Below, one piece after another: positions 34,970-49,263 of a stretch of DNA of 64,000 nt. The position numbers were made by a program, and so were the translations under genes. The notes below the pieces were generated by a model. It did no database searches. It was not told the origin of the DNA and saw only the letters and a program-made list of their open reading frames with translations. The stretch comes from Dysidea avara. Lineage: Eukaryota > Porifera > Demospongiae > Dictyoceratida > Dysideidae. The stretch spans positions 2,282,001 to 2,346,000 of the forward strand of contig NC_089274.1 of NCBI RefSeq assembly GCF_963678975.1. Direction: 5' to 3'. How positions within the stretch are numbered: the first letter of the stretch is position 1; every line of letters begins with the position of its first letter.

Positions 34970-37900
34970 AATTATAGTGCACCCAACCTTCCCCAACTTT
35001 CCTACATATCTCTTCTTGGCTTATTTTGTAATGGTTTGTGCATATTCGCTCAGTTGACAAGGTTTAAGAGATGCCTCACACTCAGTTCTGTACATCATTG
35101 TAGCCACTGCAATAAGCCATAGCCAAGGTTGCACACGCAGGACAGAACATGAGAGCTGGACAGAACAGGCAAGTCAAGGTGGCAAGCGGATTCTGATTCT
35201 GGATTGAGAGACAGATGGTTGTAGCATTTTAAAAGCTCTTTTTCTTCTGAAGACCTTGAGATTTAGCTTAAAACGTTCACCATACCACAGTTATTGTTTA
35301 TACAATTTTTATTTATGAATGACATAATAATTGATGTCATACACAATAACATAAAACTGATTATACAGTGTACATAGCCTATACTGCACATGGTTGACTA
35401 ATTTTCTACAAAGGTAGCTTGCAGAATTAACAGTTACATATGTCTAGACAACACACTGCTCACTATTTTTAATCTCATCAATCACTGCTGCATCCTGTAC
35501 CAAAATGGTTTCTGGAAAATAAAGCACATGTATGTATGTATGTACATAGAAATGTTAAAAATTACAAAATGAACATCTTGACTTATGGATTACTTACCTG
35601 TGTGTAAATAATGCAAGATAAACCTACACCTGCAGCTATATACTAGGGAGTATTTAATTCCTATATACCTCAATCATATAGATTATTGCCATGACTGAAG
35701 TGGGAACTAGATGTCCACTTGTACAGCTTGTTCATTACTATGCATTCTGCTTGAATTAATTTAATGCATGTGCTTGTTTACTTTATTGTATGACCTTGTA
35801 TACTGCATCAACAGAAAGAACAACACTAAACATATCAAAAACTAATTTCGCATCTCCCTACTATCAAGTACTGAAAAGTAATGTGGCTGTTTCACTTCAT
35901 TTTCAGTTATTTTCTGCCTGTTACACAGCATAACCATCAAAGAACAGTACAAGAGAAATAGCTTTGCAATCAATCCAGGCACTAAAGAAATTACAACAAT
36001 TCCCATCATAAATGTGCAAGGCCATGATGCATGCATTATAGATGGCTGCTGCAGTAGGTGAGAAAGCACGTCTTGGGCCAGAAAAAATGCTAATATATAT
36101 CGTATTAATATGTGTAGCTAGGTGTTATCTGTTCAAGAGCTCACAGTGAGGAAGCATACAATTTTTGACATGATTGTCACGGTGGATATAATTCCAAATT
36201 GATGATGGCTTTGGACGATGGCAAAGAAATGGTAATGTATTTGGTTCATTACATTTTGTTTCGGTATCATGTCACTTTAGATTAGTTGTGTCATAGCATT
36301 AGTGATGCTTTACAATTTACCCATCTCATGAAGAAGAAGTTTGGGGGTTGTTTGCAGCATCTACCACTTTCAGTGCGACTGCAGAATATTTATGTGATGA
36401 ATCCATTAAATCTTCTGTTACATCTACAACATACACAACTACAACAATGACTAAAAGTACATACACATAATACAACACATGATAATACAAAGAAAACAAA
36501 CAAAAACAAAAACAATTAGCAAACAAAAAACATATATACAAGGAAGAAATTAATAACAATAACAATTGTGCAGATATAGACAGTCTTGGAAGCATTCTCG
36601 GAGGAAACTTCTACGTTTGGTGTGCTACTGTGCATCCATTCAGATCATGGCAGTGAAAATATATGTGTCTGAGGGCAACATGACTCCCATGCAGTGTACC
36701 TAGATGGTTTACCGGCCACTGAGTGTAGTGCCATGCCTTAATTACCAACTAGACTACAAGATTTAATGCCAGAGGAGACAGGCCTTGTAGAGATTCGATC
36801 CAGCAAATTAGATTTATGGCGCGGTGTCAGCAGGTTATCAGTATGCTTAATGCTGGAACTGGTTGTACAGATGTTGAAAACAATTTTATGAGCAAAGTAT
36901 ATATACTAAACGCAAGGGAGGTAATCATTCAAACTTGCAAGCTGGATGACATCAATATTTCAATGTCTTTGTATTCAGCACTGTCAGTTATACCAATGAA
37001 CTGAAATATTTCATTAGTATGCACACATCTGTTTGTTTGTTTATAGTAGGACTCCACCTGAATTTTTATTGCTTCAGTTTTGTAACCACTTGATGATTGC
37101 ATTTGTGTTGTACAGCCATATGTTTCATCTGTACCATACATCATTTTATTTTTCTTGTTGCATCATCATTAGTTTTGTGTTCTTATGTGTATAAATGTCA
37201 TTCTAAGAGTTGTTCTCCTACAGTGGCAAATGCTTATTACAGGAAAACTATAGCCTCTTCTTTGGTATGACTATTCGACTGCTGTGAGTATAATTAACAA
37301 TCAAAACCAATTAACAATCTACCCTTAACAAATGTGAAAAAGCAAGAAAATCCATCATTGATTCCAGCATGGATGATTAAGTGGTTGCCATCTATGTGTC
37401 TTGCTTTCTTTTTTTCAGCAATTTTCTCAAAATCCATGTGAATAGCTGCATGAAGACCTTACCTGCTGTCTCAACACCTCTGTTCATAAGTACACCGTCC
37501 TTTCCCAACAACCTCTTCAGCATTAGGGTTAGCACACTTGATGTTGCAAAGTACTTCATCAAGCTGTGGCTCTGTGATATCTGTGAAGACATCTGAGTCC
37601 TCCTCCAATCTAGGATATAGTGTACTACCGACAAAAAATCTCAAGAATGGTAGTACTTAGTGTTTTCAGAAAACACTTAGCCTATATATGAACTAATATA
37701 TCTAAGCTCAACTGAACCTACAATATAGCTAAAACTTTAAGCAGCTCAATATATAGGATCATGAGTGAACTGCCTCAGAATAAAAAAGCATTTGTGGTCA
37801 GGGCTATTATCCTGATATAATACGAACCACAGGCTGTCCTGGGTCAGTACAATATATGTATAGTGACTGATTTCCCTTGATCTGCAGTGTCAAAGTGGCA

Positions 37901-39614
37901 TATGTAGTGTAACCAATCGACCACTATCCAATTATAATTTCATGAAGCCAACATCATTCAATGCACATTCAATGTGTGGCAAAGCTTATTAGTTTAACAT
38001 TGAACACTTCAAGTACAAGTAGAATCTGTGCCTATACTTTCGTTTCATTTCATCTGTATATGTGTATTTTAACTCAACCACAACAAATTATTCAATAGCT
38101 TTATGTCCGTGACCACGTAACCCTTGGTTTTCCCTTTGTAACTACATTTATGGAGTAGACTAGTAATGCATACTATAAGACTCCACAATCATCAAGTTTA
38201 ATATAATTTATGGTATTGTCTATCACAACAGCATGATAACAATTCATTGTACACTTTTCATGAATACGGAACACAAAGAAGCAAAGAAGACTTGTGAACC
38301 ACAGTGCCATTGCTTGTTACAACCTTTGTCTCCATGTGATTTCAGGTTCGTTATAGTGTACTGCCATCTAGGTTGTCCTTTACCTTATTTGGATATGCTG
38401 GAGTTCACACATATTCCTGAGGGCCTGCTTCACTTCTAGGAATTCTTTCTAGAGATCTTCTCACCACCTATCCTTATCATAGTAAATATCCAGATAGCTC
38501 CTCATAATTCCAGTACTCAACTTTAGATACACCTGTGGTCGACATCAGATACCGGTTGACATTCGATCGTTTCTGCTACTTTTCTTATTTATAGTTAATA
38601 ATGAGCTACCTGCCGGGCCACTATGTGAACTTGATCTGAAACTTTAAATAAGTGGCCTTACCACATAGGCAATGTATTTGCAGTGTTTTCAAATTCATTT
38701 TACCATCTGGATTTCCATCTCAGTTGCCCCGTTTGTTGTGACCTTTCTGTCAGAAACAGCATCCAGTTCCTCTGCTGCTTCTCAGGCCATGGTGGCTGCT
38801 GCTACACAGTCATTATTTCAACAATATGAACAGTCAAGGTGGGGATTTCTTTTCTCTAGTTTGTCGAATTTAGTCTCCATTTGCCCTATCCGGCAACTGC
38901 ATGCTCTGTTGCTGATTGTACCACTGTGACAATTAAGAATGGTCTACATCTAGGCATCAGCTATTACGTTAGTCTCTGAGCTTATGGTGATACAATTCTA
39001 GGATGATCCTCTGATGTTATACTCTTTGTTCAGAGGATGACTTGGAATTGGTCAAGTTAAGTATAATGGTATCAGAGACTGACAGTTCAGTGTAGCTTAA
39101 GTATTTGTAGCTTTGTTGTATAGATTAGTTTAATTTTGCTTTTGTAGCTATTGTGTCCTTTGCAATTCATGATTACCAGCTACGTTTAAAAATATAAATT
39201 CTAGCTATATACTGCTGACGGAACAATATTATTGTAATTACTACAGTCTGCAGACCATGATCACCGGTTCAGTTAGCTGTACAGATCATACATATTATAT
39301 ACTACGTAGTATAATGATTAATATCTATGTAGTCTACAGACTCACCACTATGATCATGGCATGCGAGATCATGATTTCCTTCAGCCATCGCTTACTGTAA
39401 CCGCCAGACAATTTTGCTAAGTTGAGGCAAGAATCTATTTATTTAAAAGCCACAAAGGAGGACAAGGACAAAAAAAAGTTTACTGAAATTTGAGTTTTGC
39501 CGAAAACCTGTATTCTTGTAAATAAGCGCATGCGACCAATCCCAGTACCAAGCGAGACCCGGTATCCGGGTATCAAGATCTAACCGATTGTGGCAGAGAT
39601 CGATATATCTAGAG
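34970..39614. other. Region between the NLR and CD225 copy C
   Basis: No intact gene. About 36600-37000 (+) has frames with IHSDHGSEN followed by broken sequence, resembling the DDE integrase word of a transposon, but stops interrupt it and I could not place the rest. A hydrophobic stretch on the minus strand at 36400-36595 is partly simple repeat. An open frame at 38672-38929 (+) has an Ala/Ser-rich stretch without a known domain. Confidence 0.35.
35650..36070. repeat. Dispersed repeat family X, copy 1
   Basis: Words such as CCATGACTGAA, ATACTGCAT, ATTTCGCATCT, CATTTTCAG, CTGTTACACA, ATCAATCCA and CAAAGAA recur in the same order here, at 41590-42060 and at 50590-51110. The copies are diverged. 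No protein was recognised. Confidence 0.5.
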
Positions 39615-42600
39615 ATGTCAAATTATAGAGAAGTCACTTACTCATCATACCCTTCACCATCCTCATCGTATCAACCGATAGGCGACTATGGCGGGACTTC
39701 TGCCAGTTGTGAGTATACTTTAATAATACTGCACCTTACCTATCAGTGTATTGCCCCACTATTCCCCAGCATAATATGGATTTGACACACCCGAATATCA
39801 AATTCCCGTAAACCCATCCTCACCAAGGAATTGACGTTATATAGAAAGTAGTAACACAAAGTACTTGGACACTTAAATATTAATGAATGGTTGTCAAGTA
39901 CGTACCCTAGGGTGAGGCAGCAATTTACGTTCGTGCCAATTCTCCCTGTAAAGCCCTACCTATGCCTGGGGAGCAATATATTGATAGGTGCATAGTAGAC
40001 CACTTGCACTGGAAATGATTAAGTGGGCATGTACTAAGCAACTTTTGCTATGCAGCGTAAAATTTGTGTGGAAGCTATGTGAATGGATACTGGATATTAC
40101 ATATCCTGGCAGTATCTATTTTTTGAGTCACTGACCTGATACATGCAGAATACCTGTTATAAGCACATGGCAGTTTCCGGAGTATCATGTGCACTTATAT
40201 TCTCGTGCAAGTGGTCTATATTGTGTGGGGCTATTTGAGGGGTGGGGCACCAAACAGTAGTTTTGGGTACCATGAAACAGGAAATTTTGATGACAAGAAA
40301 AGTTGATGAATCCACACTTCATCAGCTTTGATGAATTAAATCTCAAGATCTAAATTTTTGTAAGGCAATTATGGATGAAGTTGATGAATTTATGTAATTC
40401 GTCAGATTTGTCAACATTTTCCTTTCATTAAAATTTCCTGTCATACAGTACGTGGATAAGCAGCTTAGGCCACTCCAAATAATTCTCTTGTTTCCTGTCC
40501 TCCACCCAGGCATATTTTACATGTGGACGGAGCAGCCAATTTAAATATTACAGGTAACCATTAAAGGGGCAATGCATCGTGAATTGTTATACGTGAAGCC
40601 GTTCAAGTTTATGATGTGATCATAAACAAATCGCGAATTGTTATGGATCACGTGTGTCATTAAAGTGGCAGTCTTTTATATATCTGTCCTTGTATGATTG
40701 TAAGCCAGGTGAGCTAGCTTAGAATGTCCCCTGGGCTGTCTAACATTGTAACAAAGCCGATACATGATGGTAGAAGGCGTTATTATCTTGTTTGAGATGA
40801 AGCACTTCGTTTTATTGATTTATTGTACACAAAATAATCACGTGTTTCTGCAATCTTGAATGGCTTCACAACAAAACAAATTCACGACACATTGCCCCTT
40901 TAAGTTAGGAGTAAACCCACAGCTTTGAGAGATTTCTATCAATAATGCATTCTTCTGAGCATTATTGAGCTAGGAAAGTTCCGAGAGATTTCTTCAGATT
41001 TGTTACTGGTATACGGTACCACTCAAACGTAACGTCATCTCGCGAGCGATTAAAAACTTGCTAATTAAAGGCGTGACACCCATTTCGCTCATGAATATTC
41101 ATCCCAAACAAAACAGGATGAATACTTGCGAGTGAAATGGGTGCCATGCCCTTTAATTAGCAAGTTTTTTAATCACTCACACTCTTGTGAGACAATGTTA
41201 CATTTAAGCGGTACTGTAGTTGTAGTTCTGGACCCCTGGTTGACTTGGCTACTATGTGTAGAAAAAGTGCTGATTTGGAGAAGTAACCACTGGCAGATGC
41301 ATATGTAGTTCACAAAATTGTAAAATGTTGGAAAGACCCAGCAATTTCTGAGAAAGCTTTTTGATATTTTATTAAGAATTTTTTTTACAATATTATTATT
41401 TTAATTTACCTTTACTTGGGTTGATGGTTGTTCTATTAATAGTCAACAATGGTGAGCAGTAAAGAAATCAAGCCTGTAGCATTACCCCATAGTTGACTGG
41501 CTGAAGGCATCGGCTAGTGAGTTAAGGCTGGTATTCGTGCACAAACTAGACCTTACATGAGTCTTGACAGGACAAGAAATTAAATGTCCACTATATAAAG
41601 CAGACAACTTCCCTTGTTTCATTTCTATACTCAAATTTCAATTTTTCCTTGTACTTGTTTGATACTTTTTGGTAACATGGTGAATGGTGAACCCATGCAT
41701 ACTGCATCAAAGGATGGAATGGTGCCAGAAATATCATAAAACAAAATTTCGCATCTGGACATACTCCCCAAATATTAATTACTGAAAACAAAGTGCCTAT
41801 TCTGCTTCATTTTCAGCTATGTTCTGTCTGTTACACAATACAACAAACAAAGAATAATACAAGAAATGCATCTGTAATCAACCCATTTACTATGGAAAGT
41901 ACGGACGGCTTCTGTTATAAATGTGGTAGTCAGCACAAGGAAGTCATTATGCAGTACCAGAAAATTAACATCTGTGTAGTAGCGGAGAAAAAAATGAGAC
42001 ACAAAGTAGGACAAAGGTAACTCCAAGGTGCTGCAGTAGACAAAAAGGCACTGATGTAGAGTTTTAGTGACACTGATGCAAAATCACCTTCTGACTGTTC
42101 TATTAGAGTACCTGACTGCTTTATTAGGGTATCTTGATGCTGTGATTTCTTCTAGCTATACTGCTTTTCATTTGGTGTAAATATAGCTAATCCAATTATT
42201 GCCATATATCTACTGCATGCTTGTGCATATGCGTAGCAATTCTGCCAAAAGTAAACCAGAAAGCCATTTTCTTGTAAATAAGTATACATGGTACAAGGGT
42301 AAAGGTAATGAGTACAAAGGGAATCACTTGAAATCACTGCCAATTTGCTGGGGTCTCTCTTAAGGTAAGCTGAATAACTTCCCAATCACTGAAACTCAAC
42401 TCCACTTCAGTAACCTCAAAATAAGCATTTTACTGTACCATAATCTTGTAAAGTCCATACCATTATGTTCAAATTTGATTATGCAAGAGCTCATTTTGCA
42501 CGGTATATATACATACATATATATCACATTACCTATTTGTTTTCATCACCATTGTTAGGGTCCGCAAACCCAAAAATTGATATCTTCAAATCAACTTGTA

Positions 42601-45600
42601 AACACGATTTATAGTCTAGAGATTATCAGGCCATTTGATCTACTATTGACTGATCACTAGACCACATCACCATTCTTGCCAAATACATTACTATAGCATA
42701 TCTGGTACGACGAATATAAGTGGTGGCAAATGCATTAAGGGATCAAAAAGTAAAGGTAGCTGATGATAAGGAATTCTAATTCACCTAACCATATGCACAA
42801 TCACAGAGTTCTTTCTGGTAGATTACATATTACACAAGTATATGCACAGTAGGGATATTCACTTCTTATTGTTTTACAGTATTTGGACATTACATACTAC
42901 TCCGATCCAGCTTGTTTCAGTACTTTTTATTGCAGCATTATACACTGTCCCTAATCTAATTTAAAATTCCAAATTTTTTCTTATACTTGTTTGTGAAGTT
43001 TTTTTGCAAGCTCATGACCACTAAATATCTGCTGAGTTACTCACAGCACTAATATACTAGATTATGACTCATACAATAACAACTGATCAGTGGGCACATG
43101 GCTCTACATAAGCCTGCAGACAATAATGGACGTGGATTCGTACATACCTACAGACTGATGAATGGGCGTGGCTACCATATGTCTACAGACAGTAATTTAC
43201 GTAAGTGGGCGTGGCTCACGAAAGAAGCAGAGCTACCCTATGACATGTAGTAACACGTCCACATTTAATTTAGCACGTGGGGTCAGACCTGAATAATCTG
43301 TAAAGCAGGACCTCAGCTGGATGACCCGACTCGGTTTAACTTTGTCACTAAATAAACTATATTTATTGACTTACACATTGCTATATAGTTCGCCGTGAGT
43401 TGCTCTCTCTGATCGATATCAACAGCGAGTCACGTACGCGTGTGTTTTTGGTGCATCCGGCGACCACGTGTATTTGAATAGTTTGATGCAATATACACTG
43501 GTATGGAAGCCATACTGTAGTCTATTAACACTCAGCGGTAGAACCTTGACTGATGATCATGGTAAAGAAGGATAAAAGATAAGACAGTAGCGCAAGCATT
43601 GTATGCGTATCAATATACCAAAGGTTTTCTTAAGCAAACTAGAAACGTTTCTGCGAAAAAATTAGGGCTGTAGCTGTAGCCACGCTTGACTGAAGGCGTC
43701 AGGCAGGCAGGCAGGTAGGCAGGCAGTAGAAGATTTTTTTTTCTAAATTCTGTAGCAACTTGACGCAAACGTTTCGGGTCGATCTGAAGACACTTTTGGG
43801 CTTGGTTTTACCCAACCAATACTGTCATATCGTTGTGAGGAAAAATTGCAGCAGGTTTTTGGGTTATATTATATCACGAATCACCCCCACACCTTCGATG
43901 CCCCTAATATACAGTACTATCGTACTGTATGATAATGCATCATATTATACCCTACCATGTGTTATGTTTAGCAAGATTATAAGTGCACCAGCACGCTAAA
44001 TGTAAATAGTGTTGCCTCTTGTGCTGTCCATTAACAGGTGCAATTACTGATTAGTTAAATATTCCATAACATATGCAGTAATAACTTGACAAATGCATGT
44101 CTATGGGAACTTTTTGTAGAGTCAGCTTCTATGGAATGTGCATTCAGAAGTCTTATTGATGACAGATAGAAGTACTTATCCATCGGCATTACTCCATAAT
44201 TCAATAAAATATTTCATTGTCTTGATAGCGAACTGCATAATAGTTTATGTGTCTTCATACATTAGATATAACACAGAGGTGAATTGGTGCCAACATGGAG
44301 ATGAATAAAAGTGTGCTGATATAGGTTTTTGGTATGTACTGATATCCGATATTGATGCCACCAAAAGAAGCTGATAGTTGATTCGATATTTGCATTATAG
44401 ACAAAAGTCATAGATAATCTATGCAAAAGTGTACATTATCTACTCTACAACAACATGTGGATATATTCATTGCTCACTCTATGCCTGTGGTAGTAGTGGC
44501 TTGGGTTTCTATTGTGCAATCCAGACAATTAGGCACCCACAAACATTTTAATGTATACTCCTATGAAGCCTTAAACGGATATTTCTGCATTTGCATAAGA
44601 GCAGACACAGCTGAGACAATCAGTTTGCTGAACCTTTTAGAATGCGAGAAATCCAGAAATAATGGAAACCACTGAAATAAGGGGTTGTTTTAATGCTGAC
44701 AGTATAAACAGATTAGAGTACTGGGCAGGAAAGAGAGGGTTTGTTTGGAGTAGCTATAGGTTCTGCAACATGAAAAATCAGTATCCTCCAATCAGCTACT
44801 TCATGTGATAAACTAAGTGTAATTCAGTGCGGCAACTTTGTCATCACCACATAGCACTATACCATTCACAAACACACATGACACCCATAACAGTTTAGCA
44901 CCTTCCTTAACTTCTTTGTCCGATTTGCAATAAAATTTTGTAGATGCCAAGAAAACTCCTTTTATCAAGCCCCCATACATGCATATGAAACTTCAATTAC
45001 TGCTCACAATAAATGACTTTACTTTTTATGTAGTTTCACAACCTCAAAGAACACATGCCAAAGCCAAAGTAAGTAACTATATGTGTAATCCCTATAGATG
45101 TTGATATGTATTGTGTACCATATAGCTGTAGCAGCAGATGTGGCATGAAAAGCTTAGAATGGCTCATTTCATCCATATTAAAATAATGAAGTATTTTTGT
45201 TGAATAGGTTTAATTGTGCCAATTATGGCAGCACATAAGAGGTTATGCTGCCAAAATAATAAAACAACTTTCAAAGAGTGTAATTGCATCCCAAAAAGAA
45301 ACCAAACAATGAATACACTAATTTAATAAAAATTATTGATTTAAATGTTTTTTGATTGACATTTACAGGAATAATATTGAGGTGTTCTAAGAAAGGAATC
45401 ATTTACTCTAATACAACAGTCAAGATGTACTGGTACACTCTAATAAAACAGTCATCTACTGAGCATGGTCTTCATTTTGAATACATAATTTTGAACGTAA
45501 TAGTCTTGACTTTAGCATTGCTTAAAAGCATAACAGAATACATAATTGGCTGAAGCCTACTAATCTTATCACACCTGTGATAGGATTCATTACAATTATT

Positions 45601-47902
45601 TAAGTTTTGTGATTATCTATAGATAATACTCTCTTTGGAAACTTCATACTTTACTTATAAAGTAGGCGGTAGAGTTTTTAACTAGACATGCCCTGATGGC
45701 AGCAAGCTACATGAGTGCATCTATAGCTATTTTTCCAGAAAAACATGTGTGTATTGTGTGTATTGACTCTGTCTGTGTATTTACTTCCTGAAAAACAATT
45801 TGACTAACTTATCACAATATGCAAAAGGGGGTGTTACACAAAATGATTTAGCATTATTCATCAGGTAGATGTGAAATTTCTCACCATCCATAGCTCTAAT
45901 AACGCCATGCAGATCAATGTATATTTATTTTTAGCTGTATTATGTATTAATGGTCTGAGCTGGAATATTACAAGTTGATTACCATTATAAACAGATAACT
46001 TTGAATGTCTCAATATACAGTAAAGATTGTGCTTCTAATGTGTTCTTGGGTTGCTTTTGTAAGCCAAAATTTGTCATGACAGATTACTGTTTACAGTTGA
46101 TTCTATATTGTTATCTACACAAAACAGCCAAGCTGTGAATAAAGGGTGCATCCTGCAAAAGCCTGAGTGAAAAAAGTTGTGAAATCAAAGATGGTGACCA
46201 AGAAATGTAACAATGGCTGATTAATATTATCACTAACATTATTACAGCCATTTCTTATATAGTCACCACCTTTGTTTCCCAACTTTTTTCAGACTGCATC
46301 CTTCTTTCATATGTTCCTGTGGGCTTGTATACTTTATATAAGCACCTCCAAAGTCAGCATTGGCTGGCTTTGGGATTTGTTTAAACATATTTTTTTTCTG
46401 ATTTAAACCTGGCCTGCTACTTTTTTTTGTGCACTTTTATCCCTTATGTTCTATTAAAAGTATCTCAACTCTACAATTTTGCTCTTATTTGGTTTTTGCT
46501 TTGTAATTCTGTAGATATAAACATCAAAAGGCACTTCTATGATCTTTGCCTATGCACACACCAATTTTTAAGTTATTCCATGCATACTCTGTTTATGTGC
46601 TCTTTCTCTGCATCAAAAATTTTAAGGCAATTGAGGTACATGTTTGCGTTTTATAACAAAGTGTGCTAAATGAAGCAAAATCTTAGATGAAAAAGAACAA
46701 AACTCATATCTCAGAATGGCTGGAGTAAATTCAAAGTTTGGTATTTGGCCTGCCCTACTTGGTAGACAGGAATAATGCAAAAACTGTATGCTTTAGACGG
46801 AGCTATGCATGCATGGAAATCATGTTTTCTTTCTGCCTGTCAATATATGCACTGTGTGATCTGCTGGTTTTCCTGATCACACGATGCACTACCATGGCTT
46901 AATATTCAGTACTTTTCATAAAATACTAAAACCGTTGTTTTGCTATTTGCTTACAGTTCAAGATTTTTAGGGGATTCATCAATTTAGTATCTTAACAAAA
47001 TATTTCTTCTATGAATTGAAATGTTCTACTGAGTGTAGTACACATGTTCTACCGAGTGTAGTACACATGATCTACCGAGTGTAGTACACATGATCTACCG
47101 AGTGTAGTACACATGATCTACTGAGTGTAGTACACATGACTTGCATATTACATTTTGATGACAATCTAAATTTGCTCACAACTAAGTTTATTTTGCATAT
47201 ATGCATGTTTTTCTTTCTGTGTAGATTGTTCATCACCCAGCTACAGTTGTTCCAGCATTTAAGCCAAAGAACTTCCTTACATTTTCTCTCATCAACATTT
47301 TCTTCTGTTGTATTGCTTTTGGGATAGCAGCACTGATATTTTCACTACGGGTTAGTGTGGTAAATTAAGTATTTAAAAGGGACATCTGTGTGCTTTCATA
47401 TACAACAAACAGTATGGTCTCATTTACAAAGCTGTATTTGAACTCAGCACATCTTATGTATAATATAGGGAATGTTTAGATGACCCTATACATCCAGGAT
47501 CTTCAGCTTTTGTTTCTTTACAAATATGATAACAGCTCTAAATGTAAATTGTATAATATGTTATTAAGTACTGGTTTAATGGAGGCTGTGTGGCTGCTCA
47601 AGTCACTACCTGGTGTATTCAATATAGCGTTTTAGTGTTACTCTCTGCTTCACATGGTTTAGCCTTCTTGTAGCTAGTCCCTAGTAGGGTAGTGAATAAT
47701 TTTTCATCATGACTGTCTTATCTTACAGGTTGATTCATATTATGCTGCTGGCAGGATCACAGAAGCTTGGGCTGCATCAAATATTGCCAGGAAGTTGAAC
47801 ATGTTAGGACTTATCATTGGGATAGTCTTCTATGTTGTTGCTAGCATTTTAGTTGTTGTATTACTCACTATTGATGACCATGATGAAGTTAATGACAATT
47901 AA
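39615..47902 (+). CDS. CD225/dispanin (IFITM-like) membrane protein, copy C
   Basis: Four exons: 39615-39708, 45034-45068, 47225-47350 and 47729-47902. Phases (1, 0, 0) are the same as in copy B, giving 142 residues. Exon 1 encodes a short tail starting MSNYREVTYSSYPSPSSSYQ. Exon 3 encodes IVHHPA...PKNFLTFSLINIFFCCIAFG, the first CD225 membrane segment with a Cys pair. Exon 4 encodes DSYYAAGRITEAWAASNIAR, the conserved loop, then a second membrane segment and an acidic end. The first intron is 5.3 kb and holds fold-back and family X repeats. A 23-nt tandem repeat precedes exon 3. All splice sites are canonical, so the gene looks functional. An antiviral or trafficking role is only inferred from the family. 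Confidence 0.83.
41012..41218. mobile_element. Fold-back MITE
   Basis: The two halves are inverted copies. AACTTGCTAATTAAAG, CACCCATTTCGCTC and GAATATTCATCC on the left pair with GGATGAATACTTG, GAGTGAAATGGGTG and CTTTAATTAGCAAGTT on the right, and the ends ACGGTACC and GCGGTACTGT also pair. It lies in intron 1 of CD225 copy C. Confidence 0.75.
41590..42060. repeat. Dispersed repeat family X, copy 2
   Basis: It shares the ordered words of family X with 35650-36070 and 50590-51110. A reverse pair of ATACTCTAATAG motifs lies just beyond its right side (42092-42135). Confidence 0.5.
42845..43000. repeat. Dispersed repeat, second copy of 10480-10645
   Basis: CACTTCTTATTGTTTTA, CCAGCTTGTTTCAGTAC and AAAATTCCAAATTTTTT match the copy in intron 1 of CD225 A in order and spacing. 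Confidence 0.5.
43560..43945. repeat. Dispersed repeat shared with 51050-51375
   Basis: Common words in order are GGGCTTGG, AACCAATACTG, CCTAATATACAGTACTAT and TGTATGATAAT. A (GGCA)n run sits at about 43705-43727. In the other copy it directly follows family X, so it is probably the other half of the same element. Confidence 0.5.
47023..47139. repeat. 23-nt tandem repeat, five units
   Basis: The unit GAGTGTAGTACACATG plus RTCTACY is repeated five times with few differences. It lies about 85 nt upstream of exon 3 of CD225 copy C. Each unit contains the partial palindrome TGTAGTACACA. Confidence 0.85.
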
Positions 47903-48169
47903 AAACTTATTTGTCACAACTTATTTGTAACAAACAATTTTGTTGCTCAATTGTAACTATGTACTTGCAGCTCTTTCTACTGTTCCTTATATGCGATGCA
48001 TAATACAATTGTACACATAAACCTTGCTGAACTATTAACATTGCATATCCATTCTACATGTAGGGTTTACTGTTACATTCCTATTATGCAGTTAGTAAAC
48101 TTCATAACTGCATGTATATCCATTTACGCGAAATTATAACATTGTTCACCTATACTCTTATCCCACTGG

Positions 48170-48388
48170 AGACTGTACCAGGTGAATGAAAGGTGTGGAC
48201 ACCCAAAGTCCCGCACCTACTGTGTGATACATGATATGGTTGGCACTTCCTTCCCTGACCAATTAACACCACAACCAGGTAGACTAGAGAAATGTAAGTA
48301 AAGTCTCAAGGAAACAACAGCAACAGGGCATCAGACCTGAAACCTTTCCATTGCCAGGTTGGTGCTTTAGCCACTTCACTATGCTGCC
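48170..48388 (-). mobile_element. tRNA-derived SINE
   Basis: On the minus strand the head starts GGCAGCATAGTGAAGTGGCT, an A-box-like word. About 40 nt on comes GGTTTCAGGTCTGATGCC, a B-box-like word, so the spacing is that of a tRNA. A non-tRNA body follows. This is the usual shape of a tRNA-derived SINE. A (CA)n run lies upstream at about 48404-48421. Confidence 0.6.
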
Positions 48389-48421
48389 TGTCTCTCTCAC
48401 CACACATACACACACACACAC

Positions 48422-49263
48422 ATGAGCCATCCAGTGGATAATGCTCTAGCTGAAGAATTCACATTAGATCAGCGGTGACCATGTCAAGGACGAGTAGTTA
48501 TACATTTGTGTCAAGCTATATCCTGGCTTCTTCTAAAAGACCTTTGGCAGGTCTGACAGTGTAAAGAGTGAGGTTCAGAATGTAGTACACTAAGCTAACA
48601 AATTCTCCACTCCTAAATTAATTAATTGCTTCCATAAATCCCGATCTTAAACTTGGTGGTACCATAAAGTCATTGATTGAAAAGTTCTTAAGTCCTGTCT
48701 AACTTTATCTCGCCGCTGTAGTTTCACACCATGAGCTGGTCATGCCATCCAAACAGAATCCTCTTTGGTATGCGGTCAGGTATCATGTTCCAATCATATA
48801 AGTTTACTCAAACTTAACAGAACACACCCTATACATACACATTAAATATAGCTAAAATGCACAGATATTATTTTGTGTTCTACCTGTATACACCGCAATC
48901 TCTCTACATTTCTTTGTAAATGCTAGCTAACTGCACATTCTAAAGAAAAATGCTTTCAGAAATTTTCCCTTACATAAGGTAGTATGCAATGAATTGAACT
49001 TCTCATCGTTGTACTCACAGTAATAAAATGTAGCTAATGGGAAATACTTGTAGCAATCCAACCATAACTTGGGATTTACTCTTGACAATATTATGGAATT
49101 GGCAAACTGTACAACTGGCTATGGCAATTAACTGAGAACAGATCACACATTTCTACTGCAAAGTGAAGATAAAAGTTTTTCTCCACTTTTATATCATAAC
49201 TCTGTATTTGATGTTGTTATAATATTAAAGGTATAAAAAGTGTGCAACTTTTATATATACATA
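48422..49263. other. Gap between CD225 copy C and trpC
   Basis: No coding or repeat feature was recognised in this stretch. It includes the 3' UTR side of the minus-strand trpC gene. Confidence 0.4.

Noticed and set aside
36600-37000. A functional integrase gene
   Set aside because: Only a short SDHGSEN word resembles a DDE enzyme, and stops interrupt the frame on both sides.
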